Positions 15,598-24,356 of a DNA stretch of 37,830 nt are shown in pieces. The stretch lies in assembly GCA_902611175.1 (NCBI GenBank), contig CACLYQ010000011.1, forward strand, positions 1 through 37,830, in the 5' to 3' direction. Position numbers and translations under genes: made by a program. Position 1 is the first letter of the stretch, and each line of letters opens with the position of its first letter. Source of the DNA: an uncultured Pelagibacteraceae bacterium (GTDB taxonomy: Bacteria; Pseudomonadota; Alphaproteobacteria; Pelagibacterales; Pelagibacteraceae). The notes beneath the pieces are model-generated. The model was not told where the DNA came from, searched no databases, and was given only the letters and a program-made list of their open reading frames with translations.

Positions 15598-16619
15598 AAA
15601 TTTAATCCTTCGTCAGACTTATATCCAAATAAAATATTCATATTTTGAACAGCTTGTCCACTACCACCCTTAATCAAATTATCTATTGCTGACAATATAA
15701 TAATTTTATTCTTATATTTGCTCTCACATACAGAAATATGACAGTTATTTGTGTTTATTACTTCATTAGTTCCTAAAAAAGTATTTGGTTTCAAAATTTT
15801 AATAAATTTATTATTTTTGTAATATTTTTTTAAAAAAGAATAAATTTTTTCAAGAGAATCATTTCTTTTTAGATCTAAATACATAGTAGTTAATATTCCT
15901 CTAAACATTGGCGAAAGATGAGGTGTAAATTGAAATTTTACCTTTTTGCCAGTTTTTTTTTTTAGTTCCTGGTCAATTTCTGAATTGTGTCTGTGAAAGG
16001 CTAAACCATAAGCACTCAATGTCTCATTTAAAAATTTGTTATTATATTTTTTATGAATATTTCTGCCTGCACCTGAATAACCAGATTTAGAATCAATTAT
16101 GATATTGTTTGATTTAACAACATTTTTATTAATTAACGGTACTAGGGGTAATAAAATTGATGTTGGATAACAGCCTGGACAAGAAATTATCTTATATTTT
16201 TTAATATTTTTATTATTTAACTCAGGTAAAGAATAAATACTTTTTTTGATTAATTTAGGAGCATTGTGTTTGATTTTATACCATTTCAAATAATCACTGG
16301 CTGATTTAAGTCTAAAATCTGCCGCTAAATCAATTAGAATATTTTTATTTTGTAAATTTTTTGAAATTTTTTGAGCCTCTCCATTAGGTAATGCAGTAAA
16401 TATAACATCAACATTTTTTAACATCTCTTTATTAAATTTAACAATTTTAGGTAGTTTATATTTATTAAAGTATTTATCATAAGAGCTAATTTTCTTACCT
16501 ACAGAGTTATCACCACAAAGATATTTAATTTTAACTCTTTTATGTTTAGTTAATAATTTAACCAATTGAATACCTATGTATCCGGTAGCTCCAGCAACTA
16601 ATGCATTAATCTTAGACAT
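15594..16619 (-). CDS. argC: N-acetyl-gamma-glutamyl-phosphate reductase
   Basis: Third step of arginine synthesis: NADPH reduction of N-acetylglutamyl phosphate to the semialdehyde. Visible features are the nucleotide loop AGATGYIGIQLVKLL at the N-terminus, the active-site cysteine in SCPGCYPTSILLPL near residue 148, SGYSGAGR near 180, the histidine-containing RHNSEIDQEL near 210 and a C-terminal KGGSGQAVQNMN. At 341 residues it is the long type. It follows rpsI by 33 bp and overlaps the lipoprotein gene, so it may be part of the rplM-rpsI transcript, an order seen in other Alphaproteobacteria. Confidence 0.96.
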   Translation of the reverse strand: MSKINALVAGATGYIGIQLVKLLTKHKRVKIKYLCGDNSVGKKISSYDKYFNKYKLPKIVKFNKEMLKNVDVIFTALPNGEAQKISKNLQNKNILIDLAADFRLKSASDYLKWYKIKHNAPKLIKKSIYSLPELNNKNIKKYKIISCPGCYPTSILLPLVPLINKNVVKSNNIIIDSKSGYSGAGRNIHKKYNNKFLNETLSAYGLAFHRHNSEIDQELKKKTGKKVKFQFTPHLSPMFRGILTTMYLDLKRNDSLEKIYSFLKKYYKNNKFIKILKPNTFLGTNEVINTNNCHISVCESKYKNKIIILSAIDNLIKGGSGQAVQNMNILFGYKSDEGLNL

Positions 16620-16652
16620 ATTGTAATATAACAGTTGTTTAATAAAATGATA

Positions 16653-17084
16653 TTATCTTTTAGAGAATTGATAACTTCTTCTAGCTTTTGCACGACCAGG
16701 TTTTTTTCTCTCAACTGATCTAGAATCTCTCGTGGTAAGTTTTTCTTTTCTAAGTGTTGGTTTTAAATTTTCATCAAATTGTAATAGTGCTCTTGATATA
16801 CCATGTACTAATGCTCCTGCTTGACCTGTGTGTCCACCACCAACAACTTGGGATCTAACATCATATTCTGTAGATTGATTGATAATTTCAAAAGGTCTTA
16901 GTATTTGCATTTTATGAGTAGCTCTTGTGAAATAATCATCTAAATTTTTACCATTAACGTAAATTTTACCAGTCCCCTTTTTTAACCAAACTTTTGCAAT
17001 TGAAGTCTTTCTTCTTCCTGTTGCATATTTTGCATCTTTAAAATCTAATTTTAGTTTTGAAGATGTAGATTGATTTGTTTCCAT
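16653..17084 (-). CDS. rpsI: 30S ribosomal protein S9
   Basis: S9 of the small-subunit head, whose C-terminal tail reaches the P-site tRNA. The 143 residues have a ~17-residue N-terminal extension before the conserved core (YATGRRKTSIAKVWLKKG), then GGGHTGQAGALVHGISRAL and the tail GRAKARRSYQFSKR, ending in the invariant Lys-Arg. It lies one base after rplM, the standard bacterial L13-S9 operon. Confidence 0.99.
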   Translation of the reverse strand: METNQSTSSKLKLDFKDAKYATGRRKTSIAKVWLKKGTGKIYVNGKNLDDYFTRATHKMQILRPFEIINQSTEYDVRSQVVGGGHTGQAGALVHGISRALLQFDENLKPTLRKEKLTTRDSRSVERKKPGRAKARRSYQFSKR

Positions 17085-17085
17085 T

Positions 17086-17544
17086 TTAATTTCTTACAAT
17101 ATTTTTTGAATTAAGCTTTCCGATTTCTATTACTTCAGGGTTTTGTGCTGAATGAGGATGATCCGATCCTGAATAAACCTTAAGTTTAGTTAGTTGTTTT
17201 TTAGCTAAAGGACCACCAGGTAACATTCTTTTGACTGCCATTTTTAAAACTTCACCTGGTTTTGAAGATTGTAATATTTCAGGTGTTGTTTCTTTAATTC
17301 CACCAGGATGCCCAGTATGTCTATAATATTTTTTGTTTGAAAACTTATTCCCTGTAAATTTTAATTGATCTACGTTTTTAACAACAACAAAATCTCCACT
17401 ATCCATATGAGGAGTAAATGTTGCTTTGTTTTTTCCTCTAAGAATTTTTGACACAACAGTTGCTAGTCTTCCAACTACAGCTCCAGTTGCGTCAATTTCA
17501 AACCATTTACTATTGAGGTCATCTTTTTTAAGAAATTTAGTCAT
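17086..17544 (-). CDS. rplM: 50S ribosomal protein L13
   Basis: L13, an early assembly protein of the large subunit. The start is placed at ATG 17544, giving MTKFLKKDDL and 152 residues, because homology begins here; an in-frame Met at 17583 would add 13 unrelated residues. Conserved parts are WFEIDATGAVVGRLA, LRGKNKATFTPHMDSGDFVVV, YYRHTGHPGG and VKRMLPGGPLAKKQL. The region between this start and metY (17545-17698) must hold two divergent promoters. Confidence 0.98.
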   Translation of the reverse strand: MTKFLKKDDLNSKWFEIDATGAVVGRLATVVSKILRGKNKATFTPHMDSGDFVVVKNVDQLKFTGNKFSNKKYYRHTGHPGGIKETTPEILQSSKPGEVLKMAVKRMLPGGPLAKKQLTKLKVYSGSDHPHSAQNPEVIEIGKLNSKNIVRN

Positions 17545-17662
17545 AATTGCGGGATTAATACTTATAAATCGATATATTGTCAAACGATATACAGTTAGAA
17601 CTTAAGTCATTTTTGATAGTTTTAACTAATAAATAGGCTATAAATAAGCGATAATATTTGTT

Positions 17663-17691
17663 TATAATAAATCTTAAAATTTAAACAGGAG
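17663..17691 (+). promoter_or_regulatory. -10 element and ribosome-binding site of metY
   Basis: TATAAT at 17663-17668 and AGGAG at 17687-17691, the latter 7 bases before the ATG at 17699. If this -10 is used, the untranslated leader is only about 25 nt, too short for a SAM riboswitch. No clear -35 is seen at the right spacing. The Shine-Dalgarno sequence is among the best in the window. Confidence 0.45.
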
Positions 17692-17698
17692 CAACTAA

Positions 17699-19027
17699 AT
17701 GTCAGACAAAAAAGGAATGGATCCCAAAACATATAAATTTGATACCCTTAGCTTACACGCAGGTTATCAACCTCATAAAAATGCTGGTTCGAGACAAGTA
17801 CCAATATACCAAACAACTTCATATCTATTTGATGATGTAGATCATGCGGCAGCATTATTTAATTTAGAAAGGGGTGGACATATTTATAGTAGGATATCAA
17901 ATCCGACAGTTGCCGTTTTAGAAGAAAGAGTTGCTTCATTAGAAGGTGGAACAGCTGCACTTGCTACATCGTCTGGTATGAGTGCAATATTTCTTGCAGT
18001 TATGACTCTTTGTGAAGCAGGTGACCATTTAGTTGTATCATCCCAGCTTTATGGAGGAACTGTAAATTTATTTAGATTAACACTTCCAAAATTTGGAATT
18101 AAAACAACTTTTGTAAAACCAAGAGACACAGAAGGATTTAAAAAAGCAATTCAAAAAAATACAAAAGGTATTTTTGGAGAACTTGTAGGTAATCCAGGAA
18201 ATGAAATAATGAATATGCCTGAGATTGCTAAAATAGCTCATGACGCAGGTATTCCTTTAATGGTAGATGCAACTTATCAAACACCTTATTTATGTAAACC
18301 CATAGAACACGGTGCTGATATCGTAGTTCATTCACTTACTAAATGGATGGCAGGACATGGATCTTCAATGGCTGGTATAATTGTTGAAGGTGGTAAGTTT
18401 GACTGGATGCAAAATGATAAATTTCCAACAATGACTCAACCTTATGAAGGTTATCATGGATTATCTTTTGCTGAAGAATTTGGACCAACAGCATTTACGA
18501 TGAAAGCAAGAGCAGAAGGTATGAGAGATTTTGGTCCTTGTCTAAGCCCTCAAAATGCATGGAATGTGTTACAAGGTATAGAGACACTTTCTGTCAGAAT
18601 GAAAAAACATTGTGAGAATGCTGAAAAAATGGTTGAGTATTTATTGGGTCATGAAAGTGTTGCTTGGGTTTCGCACCCTAGTGTACCAGATCATCCTGAT
18701 CATGATTTAGCAAGCAAATTATTACCAAATGGTAAAGGATCAATGATTGCATTTGGAATTAAGGGTGGAAAAGCTGCAGGTGAAGCATTTATTAATAATG
18801 TTAAACTTGCCTCTCATTTAGCAAATGTTGGGGATACACGAACATTGGTAATTCATCCAGCATCAGCTACACATTCTCAAATGGACGAAACTACATTAAA
18901 ATTTGCGGGATTGTCCCACGATATGATCAGATTATCAGTTGGTATTGAAGATATAGATGATATTAAAAACGACTTTGAAAATGGATTTAGAGCTGCTAGG
19001 AAACCTAGACTCGTATCCAATCAATGA
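17699..19027 (+). CDS. metY: O-acetylhomoserine sulfhydrylase / aminocarboxypropyltransferase
   Basis: A PLP enzyme joining O-acetylhomoserine with sulfide (or methanethiol) to give homocysteine (or methionine). The 442 residues carry the Cys/Met-metabolism signatures: TLSLHAGYQPHKNAGSRQVP at the N-terminus, YSRISNPTVAVLEERVA with the Tyr/Arg phosphate contacts, SSGMSAIFLAV, the lysine region VVHSLTKWMAGHGSSMAG near residue 210, and NVGDTRTLVIHPASATHSQM near 375-395, which fits the MetY/Met17 group. It has a strong ribosome-binding site and noticeably less A+T-biased codons than its neighbours, suggesting high expression. It overlaps the hydrolase gene by 4 bp. Organisms of this type often depend on reduced sulfur, which would suit this direct route. 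Confidence 0.95.
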   Translation: MSDKKGMDPKTYKFDTLSLHAGYQPHKNAGSRQVPIYQTTSYLFDDVDHAAALFNLERGGHIYSRISNPTVAVLEERVASLEGGTAALATSSGMSAIFLAVMTLCEAGDHLVVSSQLYGGTVNLFRLTLPKFGIKTTFVKPRDTEGFKKAIQKNTKGIFGELVGNPGNEIMNMPEIAKIAHDAGIPLMVDATYQTPYLCKPIEHGADIVVHSLTKWMAGHGSSMAGIIVEGGKFDWMQNDKFPTMTQPYEGYHGLSFAEEFGPTAFTMKARAEGMRDFGPCLSPQNAWNVLQGIETLSVRMKKHCENAEKMVEYLLGHESVAWVSHPSVPDHPDHDLASKLLPNGKGSMIAFGIKGGKAAGEAFINNVKLASHLANVGDTRTLVIHPASATHSQMDETTLKFAGLSHDMIRLSVGIEDIDDIKNDFENGFRAARKPRLVSNQ

Positions 19028-19839
19028 AGTTTCAGGTAAATAATAACGAGGTCTATGCCTCTACAGGAGGCAGACCTTTCGACAAAGATAAGCCATTAAT
19101 AATATTTGTCCATGGTAGTGGACTAACTCATATGACATGGGTTTTACAAACAAGATATTTTGCATTCCATGGATATAGTGTTTTAGCTTTAGATATGCCA
19201 GGTCATGGATTATCAGGTGGCGAAAGTTTAAATTCAATTGAGGATATGGCTGATTGGGTCAGTGATGTTATTGATGCAGTTGGATATAAAGAAGCTTCGT
19301 TAGTTGGTCATTCACAAGGATGTTTAGTTACTGTTGAGTGTACGGCAAGGAATCCTGATAAAATTAAAACATTAAGTTTAATGGGTGGTGCTGGTGCAAT
19401 TCCAATGAACCCTGAATTATTATCTTTAGCAGAAAACAATGATCCTAAAGCTGTTGAACTGATGATGGACTGGGCCCATGGGCCAGCTGGTCATTTTGGT
19501 GGTCACCCTGTACCAGGTTTATATCATATTAATACTGGTTCAATGTTAGCTAAAACTAGAACAATAAAAAATACCCTAGGTGTAGATTTTAGAGCATGTG
19601 ATAACTACAAAAATGGTTTTGAAGCTGCAAAAAAAATCAAGATACCTACCCTTTCTATACTTGCTACCGACGATAAGATGTGTCCAGTTAAAGAAGGAAA
19701 AAAACTAGCTAATTTAATTGAAGGTAGTCAAATAGATATAATTGATAATTGTGGACATATGATGTTATTAGAGGAAGCAGATCGAGTATTAAATGTTTTG
19801 AAAAAATTCATAACAACTCATTATCCAGCAAGTAAATAA
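19024..19839 (+). CDS. Alpha/beta hydrolase in the metY operon
   Basis: A 271-residue alpha/beta-hydrolase. FVHGSGLTHMTW is the oxyanion loop, GHSQG near residue 97 contains the Ser nucleophile, LATDDKMCPV near 218 has the acidic residue, and DNCGHMMLLEE near 240 the His. The triad is complete and the enzyme should hydrolyse an ester, thioester or similar bond. Coupling to metY (ATGA) suggests a link to homocysteine/methionine metabolism. A homoserine acyltransferase, also alpha/beta-fold, was considered, but the protein is shorter and lacks signature segments of MetX that I know. Substrate unknown. Confidence 0.85.
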   Translation: MKFQVNNNEVYASTGGRPFDKDKPLIIFVHGSGLTHMTWVLQTRYFAFHGYSVLALDMPGHGLSGGESLNSIEDMADWVSDVIDAVGYKEASLVGHSQGCLVTVECTARNPDKIKTLSLMGGAGAIPMNPELLSLAENNDPKAVELMMDWAHGPAGHFGGHPVPGLYHINTGSMLAKTRTIKNTLGVDFRACDNYKNGFEAAKKIKIPTLSILATDDKMCPVKEGKKLANLIEGSQIDIIDNCGHMMLLEEADRVLNVLKKFITTHYPASK

Positions 19840-19855
19840 TTACATATTAGCACTT

Positions 19856-20965
19856 ATGAAAAAAAATTTTAGATTTTTTGATAACAGGCAAAAATATTTA
19901 CTTTTTGTTACAACAACTAATGAAAAAAATAAGATAGCTGATGCGTTAAAACCTATTGTACAAAAACTAAAACCTAAATTTCCAGCATTAAAAATTTTTG
20001 ACGCAGGTATGGGAGATGGATCGTTATTGATGAGTGTAATGAGGCAATGTCACCAAAAAATGCCACATATACCTATGCTTGTGAGCACAAAAGAAATAAG
20101 TATGGAAGATGTAAGATTAGGACTTGAAAAACTCCCAGATCGGTTTGTTGAGCATAAGAATACAGTATTTGTAATTTCAAATTTAAATTATGTAGAGTCA
20201 ACTGCTCTAAAATCAAATAATAAAATTAAACAAAAAAAAATGAATTGGAAGATAGTCAAACTAAAAGGAAACTCTTCATTAGATTTTTCAAATCAATTAA
20301 GAAAATTAAATCAAGAATTTTTAAATAAAAAATGGCAAATTGAAAGGAATCCTAAAAATGGAAATCCCACATACAAAGAACCATCTGTAATTGTAATTTA
20401 TAGAAAAGATCAAGAATTTTCTTTGAAAAATGTTATCCCAAAAAAAAATAATGGAAAAAATAGTTATAACTTAATAATTGCCTCACAACCATATAGATCA
20501 AGAATATCTGCAGAAAAAAAAGTTAAATACGTTATAGATCCAATGATAAAATCATTAGATAAGAAAGGCAAACTAGTAGTAGTTCACGCAAGTGGAAAAG
20601 ATCCTGGAAATAAAATTATAAAGAAAATCTGGCCAAAAGAAAAACCATTTCCTTCATTATATAATTCAATATTAAAGTACATAAAAAAAAATATGAACAA
20701 CGAAGATTTAAAAAAGTTAAAATTTAACAAAAAAAAAACTATAAAGTATATTTTAAGAGCTCTACCCAACGAAATTAGCGGAGGTATAGCAACATCATTG
20801 ATATTTTCAGCATGGAATGCTGCAGTATATGTTAACCAAATATCAGATCAGCAAATAATGAATGCTGAAAGAAAGAATTATTACCAAAAGATTGTAAAAG
20901 ATATAGTCAATAAAAACAAAGGATTATATTTTAACAATGAATTATTTGTAATTGAAAAAAAATAA
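19856..20965 (+). CDS. Methyltransferase-like protein of unknown function
   Basis: A 369-residue protein. Residues 46-57 (KIFDAGMGDGSL) match SAM-binding motif I of class I methyltransferases (D-x-G-x-G-x-G), an acidic segment STKEISMED near 82-90 could end the second strand, and TVFVISNLNYVES near 105 resembles motif IV. The second half has another Rossmann-like strand, KKGKLVVVHASGKDPG near 240, then basic helices. I do not recognise a named family. It follows the hydrolase by 16 bp in the metY operon and ends back to back with the heme A synthase gene. A sulfur- or SAM-linked role is suggested by context only; the acceptor is unknown. Confidence 0.7.
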   Translation: MKKNFRFFDNRQKYLLFVTTTNEKNKIADALKPIVQKLKPKFPALKIFDAGMGDGSLLMSVMRQCHQKMPHIPMLVSTKEISMEDVRLGLEKLPDRFVEHKNTVFVISNLNYVESTALKSNNKIKQKKMNWKIVKLKGNSSLDFSNQLRKLNQEFLNKKWQIERNPKNGNPTYKEPSVIVIYRKDQEFSLKNVIPKKNNGKNSYNLIIASQPYRSRISAEKKVKYVIDPMIKSLDKKGKLVVVHASGKDPGNKIIKKIWPKEKPFPSLYNSILKYIKKNMNNEDLKKLKFNKKKTIKYILRALPNEISGGIATSLIFSAWNAAVYVNQISDQQIMNAERKNYYQKIVKDIVNKNKGLYFNNELFVIEKK

Positions 20966-21982
20966 TCAACTAAACCTATTTTTGTATAAAAAATATAATG
21001 AGGATGTTATTAGAAGTATTGAACTAAATTGATGTAACGAAGCAGTTAATATGCTGGCACCAGACAAAACAGTAATAATACCCAATATAATTTGTAATAA
21101 AATCATTAAACCTAAAATAATTACAGGTTTAAATAGATAAAAAATTTTATTTTTAAAAGTTATATATGAGATTATTATGTATATTATAAATATTAAATAA
21201 GCTAAATTTCTGTGTAAATATTGGACTAGTGATGGATCACTAAAAGCAGATAATTTAAATAAACTTATGAATTTATTATCATCTGGAAAATAAGAATTAC
21301 CCATTAATGGCCATGTGTTATATATTTTTCCTGCATCCATACCCGAGACAAATGCACCAACAATAATTTGTAAGAATATTAATAATAAAAAAAGTTCAGG
21401 TATAAAATTACTAATTTTTTTATCTTTTTTATTGAAATTTATCAGACTTAAATAATTCCAAAATATTAACGATAAAATTATGAATGCAAATAAAAGATGT
21501 ATTGATAATCTAAAATGACTTACATCTATATTATTCACAAGACCACTCTGTACCATGTACCAGCCTAAAAAACCCTGAAAACAAATTAAAAAAAATATCA
21601 AGTAACAATTATAAAGTTTTTTTGGACCTATTTTTATAGTAAAAAAAATTAAAGGCACGAGGTATGCCAAACCAATGATGCGTCCAAAGAATCTATGAGC
21701 CCATTCCCACCAAAATATTACTTTAAATTCACTCAAGGACATTGAATAATTTTGAAATTTAAATTCAGGTATTTGTTTATATGACTCAAAGTACGCTAAC
21801 CAAGCATCATTATTCATTGGTGGAAAAAAACCTTTAAAAAATTCCCATTCTGTAATTGATAATCCAGAATCTGTTAGTCTTGTTAAACCTCCAACAATTA
21901 TCATTGCGACAACCAAAAAAAACATAAATAACAACCAATTAGATATGTAAATTTTCATTTTTGTATTAATTTCGGTATACAT
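20966..21982 (-). CDS. ctaA: Heme A synthase (COX15/CtaA)
   Basis: An inner-membrane enzyme that oxidises the C8 methyl of heme O to make heme A for cytochrome aa3 oxidase. In 338 residues with eight hydrophobic helices the COX15 hallmarks appear: GGLTRLTDSGLSITEW near residue 30, WEWAHRFFGRIIGL near 90, SHFRLSIHLLFAF near 155, and YLHRNLAYLIF and ASLHQFSSILL in the C-terminal half. The histidines in the last four are the heme ligand positions. This is the alphaproteobacterial/mitochondrial type, not the short Bacillus type. The start may be the first ATG or the Met at residue 9. Confidence 0.95.
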   Translation of the reverse strand: MYTEINTKMKIYISNWLLFMFFLVVAMIIVGGLTRLTDSGLSITEWEFFKGFFPPMNNDAWLAYFESYKQIPEFKFQNYSMSLSEFKVIFWWEWAHRFFGRIIGLAYLVPLIFFTIKIGPKKLYNCYLIFFLICFQGFLGWYMVQSGLVNNIDVSHFRLSIHLLFAFIILSLIFWNYLSLINFNKKDKKISNFIPELFLLLIFLQIIVGAFVSGMDAGKIYNTWPLMGNSYFPDDNKFISLFKLSAFSDPSLVQYLHRNLAYLIFIIYIIISYITFKNKIFYLFKPVIILGLMILLQIILGIITVLSGASILTASLHQFSSILLITSSLYFLYKNRFS

Positions 21983-22025
21983 ATTTGTTTAAATATAATA
22001 TTTATTTATAATTCCAATTGATCAA

Positions 22026-22316
22026 ATGTCGCCTGATAAGAAAAAAAAATTAAACATATTAAGAAAAAAATTAGATCTTCTTGATAATAAGCTAATTAAA
22101 TTGATAAAAATTAGAACAAATATTGTTAAAGAAGTTCTTAAACTTAAAACTTACAAACATGAAATAGTAGATAAAAAAAGAATATCATTAATCCTTAAAA
22201 ATATAAAAAAAAAATCAATTAAAAATAAAATTGATCCAAAGATAACTAATCGTATATGGAAAAATATGATTATGTCTTATATTGATTTTGAAAGAAGAAA
22301 TTTTAAGAAAAAATAG
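22026..22316 (+). CDS. Chorismate mutase, AroQ type
   Basis: Converts chorismate to prephenate for phenylalanine and tyrosine. The 96 residues are an all-helical AroQ domain: helix 1 LRKKLDLLDNKLIKLIKIR with the catalytic Arg and Lys positions, VKEVLKLKTYKHEIVDKKR in the middle, and helix 3 DPKITNRIWKNMIMSYIDFE. Length suits a free-standing mutase without a fused dehydratase. It is extremely lysine-rich. It lies alone on this strand, ending one base before the convergent rpmG. Confidence 0.88.
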   Translation: MSPDKKKKLNILRKKLDLLDNKLIKLIKIRTNIVKEVLKLKTYKHEIVDKKRISLILKNIKKKSIKNKIDPKITNRIWKNMIMSYIDFERRNFKKK

Positions 22317-22508
22317 TTACTTACTGTGTGGTGGAAGCTTCTTTTCGACAAAGAGTTCGTGCTTTCTTGTTGCGGGATTGTACTTCTTTGCTTTGAGTTT
22401 AATTTTGGCCTTTTCACCACCTGCTGGTTTTTTAACATAATAAAAAAACGGACTATCAGGTTTAGCTTCTGGAACTAATCTTACTTTTACGTGTGTTTTT
22501 TTAGCCAT
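22317..22508 (-). CDS. rpmG: 50S ribosomal protein L33
   Basis: L33 of 63 residues: MAKKTHVKVRLVPEA at the start, FFYYVKKPAGG in the middle and KYNPATRKHELFVEKKL at the end. There is no CxxC pair, so it is the zinc-independent form. Its start overlaps the merR stop by 8 bp. The C-terminus is a few residues longer than in most alphaproteobacterial L33. Confidence 0.95.
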   Translation of the reverse strand: MAKKTHVKVRLVPEAKPDSPFFYYVKKPAGGEKAKIKLKAKKYNPATRKHELFVEKKLPPHSK

Positions 22509-22869
22509 TATTTTTTAAATCTCTAATTATATTAGAAATTTTATCTAATTTTGTTTTTATAATTTTTTTGTTTATAGTTTTATTATTAATTTCGTCAAGA
22601 TCAGAGTTATCAGATACAAGTTGTTTTTTTGCTCCTTTTATAGTCATTCCTTTGTTTTTTAAAAGAAATTGAATTTTTTTTAATAGTTCTATAGAATTTT
22701 TATCATAATACCTTCTTCTTCCAGATAAAATAAAAGGTTTTATTTGTCTAAATTCTCTCTCCCAAAATCTAATTGTATGAGTTAATAATTTTCCATTTTT
22801 TTTATTAATTAAATTTAATATTTTAGCGACCTCACCTATAGTTTTATATTTCTTTAAGTCTTCACTCAT
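22501..22869 (-). CDS. MerR-family transcriptional regulator
   Basis: A 122-residue regulator with a winged helix-turn-helix (TIGEVAKILNL, then LTHTIRFWEREF and GRRRYYDKNSIELLKKIQFLL) and a short helical tail. The usual effector-binding domain is absent; the C-terminal third is a lysine-rich helix suitable for dimerisation. This small MerR gene after ihfA is a conserved alphaproteobacterial arrangement whose target is generally unknown. It overlaps ihfA by 8 bp and rpmG by 8 bp. Confidence 0.9.
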   Translation of the reverse strand: MSEDLKKYKTIGEVAKILNLINKKNGKLLTHTIRFWEREFRQIKPFILSGRRRYYDKNSIELLKKIQFLLKNKGMTIKGAKKQLVSDNSDLDEINNKTINKKIIKTKLDKISNIIRDLKNNG

Positions 22870-23155
22870 TATTATTAATGTAATTCTTTAATTCTTTTGA
22901 GGGCTTAAATAAAATTACATTTCTTTCAGTTATAATTGTTTTTTTAAGTGTCAAAGGATTTCTGCCTATTCTACTTTTTTTATGTCTTAATACAAATGTA
23001 CCAAATTTAGATATCTTAACTTTTTTATTCAAAATTAATTCCTCAATTAATATTGATAAAAAATCTTCTAATAAATTTTCTAAAACATTTTTTGAAAAAC
23101 CTATTTGCATATAAATTGAATTAATAATGTCCTTTTTAGTTAAGTTTATTCTCAT
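22862..23155 (-). CDS. ihfA: Integration host factor subunit alpha (HU/IHF family)
   Basis: A 97-residue DNA-bending protein. N-terminal helices (LTKKDIINSIYMQIGFSK), the beta-arm entry VKISKFGTFVLRHKKSRIGRNP with the intercalating Pro in GRNP, and the C-terminal helix NVILFKPSKELKNYI give the IHF-alpha pattern rather than HU. IHF bends DNA at specific sites in replication, recombination and transcription. It is coupled to plsX by a 4-bp overlap and to merR by 8 bp. In most Alphaproteobacteria fabH lies between plsX and ihfA; it is absent here. Confidence 0.93.
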   Translation of the reverse strand: MRINLTKKDIINSIYMQIGFSKNVLENLLEDFLSILIEELILNKKVKISKFGTFVLRHKKSRIGRNPLTLKKTIITERNVILFKPSKELKNYINNNE

Positions 23156-24162
23156 ACTATTATATTTTTTTTTATCTTATCAATTAAATTACCTAATATA
23201 GTTTTCTCAGAAACTTTTAGTGAATTTGCAAATCCTACTTCATCAGTTGACCCATGACTTTTAATAACTGGTTTATCTAATCCAAGTAAAATTGCACCAT
23301 TATACATTCTCGGATCAAGTTTTTTCTTAAAATTTTTTAAGTTTTTTATATTTAGAAGTGAAGATATTTTTCCAATAAAGGACGAACTTAATGCCTGTTT
23401 TAATTCTGAATTAATAAAATTAGCTGTTCCTTCAGCAGTTTTTAAAGCGATATTACCTGTGAAACCATCTGTGACTATTACATTAACATTTCCATCCATT
23501 ATATGATTGCCTTCAATATAACCTTTAAATTCAAAAAGTGAATTTTTAGTATCATTCAGGATTTGATAAGTATTTTTTATCATATTATTTCCTTTAACTT
23601 CTTCAGATCCAATATTTAACAATGCAACTTTAGCATCTTTGTTATCATATAAAGATCTGTATAAAGCAGAACCCATAAGACTAAAGTCAACTAAATTTTT
23701 TTCGTTACATTCAACATTTGCACCTAAGTCCAAAACAATATTCATGCCATTTTTATTTGGCCATAATGCTGATAAGGCAGGTTTATCTATTTTTTCTATC
23801 ATATTTAAATTCAATTTTGCAATTACAAACAAAGCTCCAGTGTTACCCGCAGAAACAATTGCATCAGATTCATTTTTTTTTAAACTCTCAATAGACAGCC
23901 ACATACTGGTATTTTTTCCCTTCTTTGCTGCAGATAAGGGGCTATCTTCATCTTTTATTGAGTTTTCTGTGTGGAAAATTCTGAAATTGCTTTTTGGTAC
24001 ACTCGTATTATTAATAAGAGGTTCAATCAAATTCTTATCACCAAAGATATTATAAAAAATATTTTTAGAAAAAGAATTATGTATCTCGATTCCTTTTATA
24101 ACTTTAGTAGGAGAGTTTTCGCCACCCATTGCATCTATTGCAATTCTAATTGGGTTATTCAT
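23152..24162 (-). CDS. plsX: Phosphate acyltransferase PlsX
   Basis: Makes acyl-phosphate from acyl-ACP, the first committed donor for phospholipid synthesis via PlsY. The 336 residues have the signatures IAIDAMGGENSPTKVI at the N-terminus, SAGNTGALFVIAKLNL near 100, ALWPNKNGMNIVLDLGANVE near 125-145, VIVTDGFTGNIALKTAEG near 230 and GADLLG-like GAILLGLDKPVIKSHGS near 300. It follows rpmF by 11 bp and overlaps ihfA, the conserved rpmF-plsX-ihfA-merR order. Confidence 0.96.
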   Translation of the reverse strand: MNNPIRIAIDAMGGENSPTKVIKGIEIHNSFSKNIFYNIFGDKNLIEPLINNTSVPKSNFRIFHTENSIKDEDSPLSAAKKGKNTSMWLSIESLKKNESDAIVSAGNTGALFVIAKLNLNMIEKIDKPALSALWPNKNGMNIVLDLGANVECNEKNLVDFSLMGSALYRSLYDNKDAKVALLNIGSEEVKGNNMIKNTYQILNDTKNSLFEFKGYIEGNHIMDGNVNVIVTDGFTGNIALKTAEGTANFINSELKQALSSSFIGKISSLLNIKNLKNFKKKLDPRMYNGAILLGLDKPVIKSHGSTDEVGFANSLKVSEKTILGNLIDKIKKNIIV

Positions 24163-24173
24163 TTCAAATATTA

Positions 24174-24353
24174 TTATTTTTTAGGGTCCAAAACTTGTCT
24201 TCCCTTATAAAATCCAGTCTTAAGATCCATGTGGTGCGATAATCTATACTCACCTGATTTTTTATCCTCAATAATATTTTTTGTGCTCACTCTCAAATGA
24301 GATCTTCTTTTACCAGTTCTAGATTTTGTCGTTTTTCTTTTAGGTACAGCCAT
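24174..24353 (-). CDS. rpmF: 50S ribosomal protein L32
   Basis: A 59-residue protein read on the minus strand from ATG 24353 to TAA 24174-24176. It begins [19 protein letters not shown], the universal L32 start, and ends GRQVLDPKK, with [13 protein letters not shown] before that. No CxxC zinc pairs are present. The rpmF-plsX neighbourhood is among the most conserved in bacteria. It lies 3 bp downstream of the bc1 chaperone gene, where many Alphaproteobacteria carry a DUF177/YceD gene between the two. Confidence 0.97.
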   Translation of the reverse strand: MAVPKRKTTKSRTGKRRSHLRVSTKNIIEDKKSGEYRLSHHMDLKTGFYKGRQVLDPKK

Positions 24354-24356
24354 AGT

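Noticed and set aside
17545..17698. A SAM-II or SAM-V riboswitch upstream of metY, as expected for methionine genes in marine Alphaproteobacteria
   Set aside because: The characteristic GCTAAAAA-type pseudoknot segment was not found, and the TATAAT at 17663 leaves only a ~25-nt leader.
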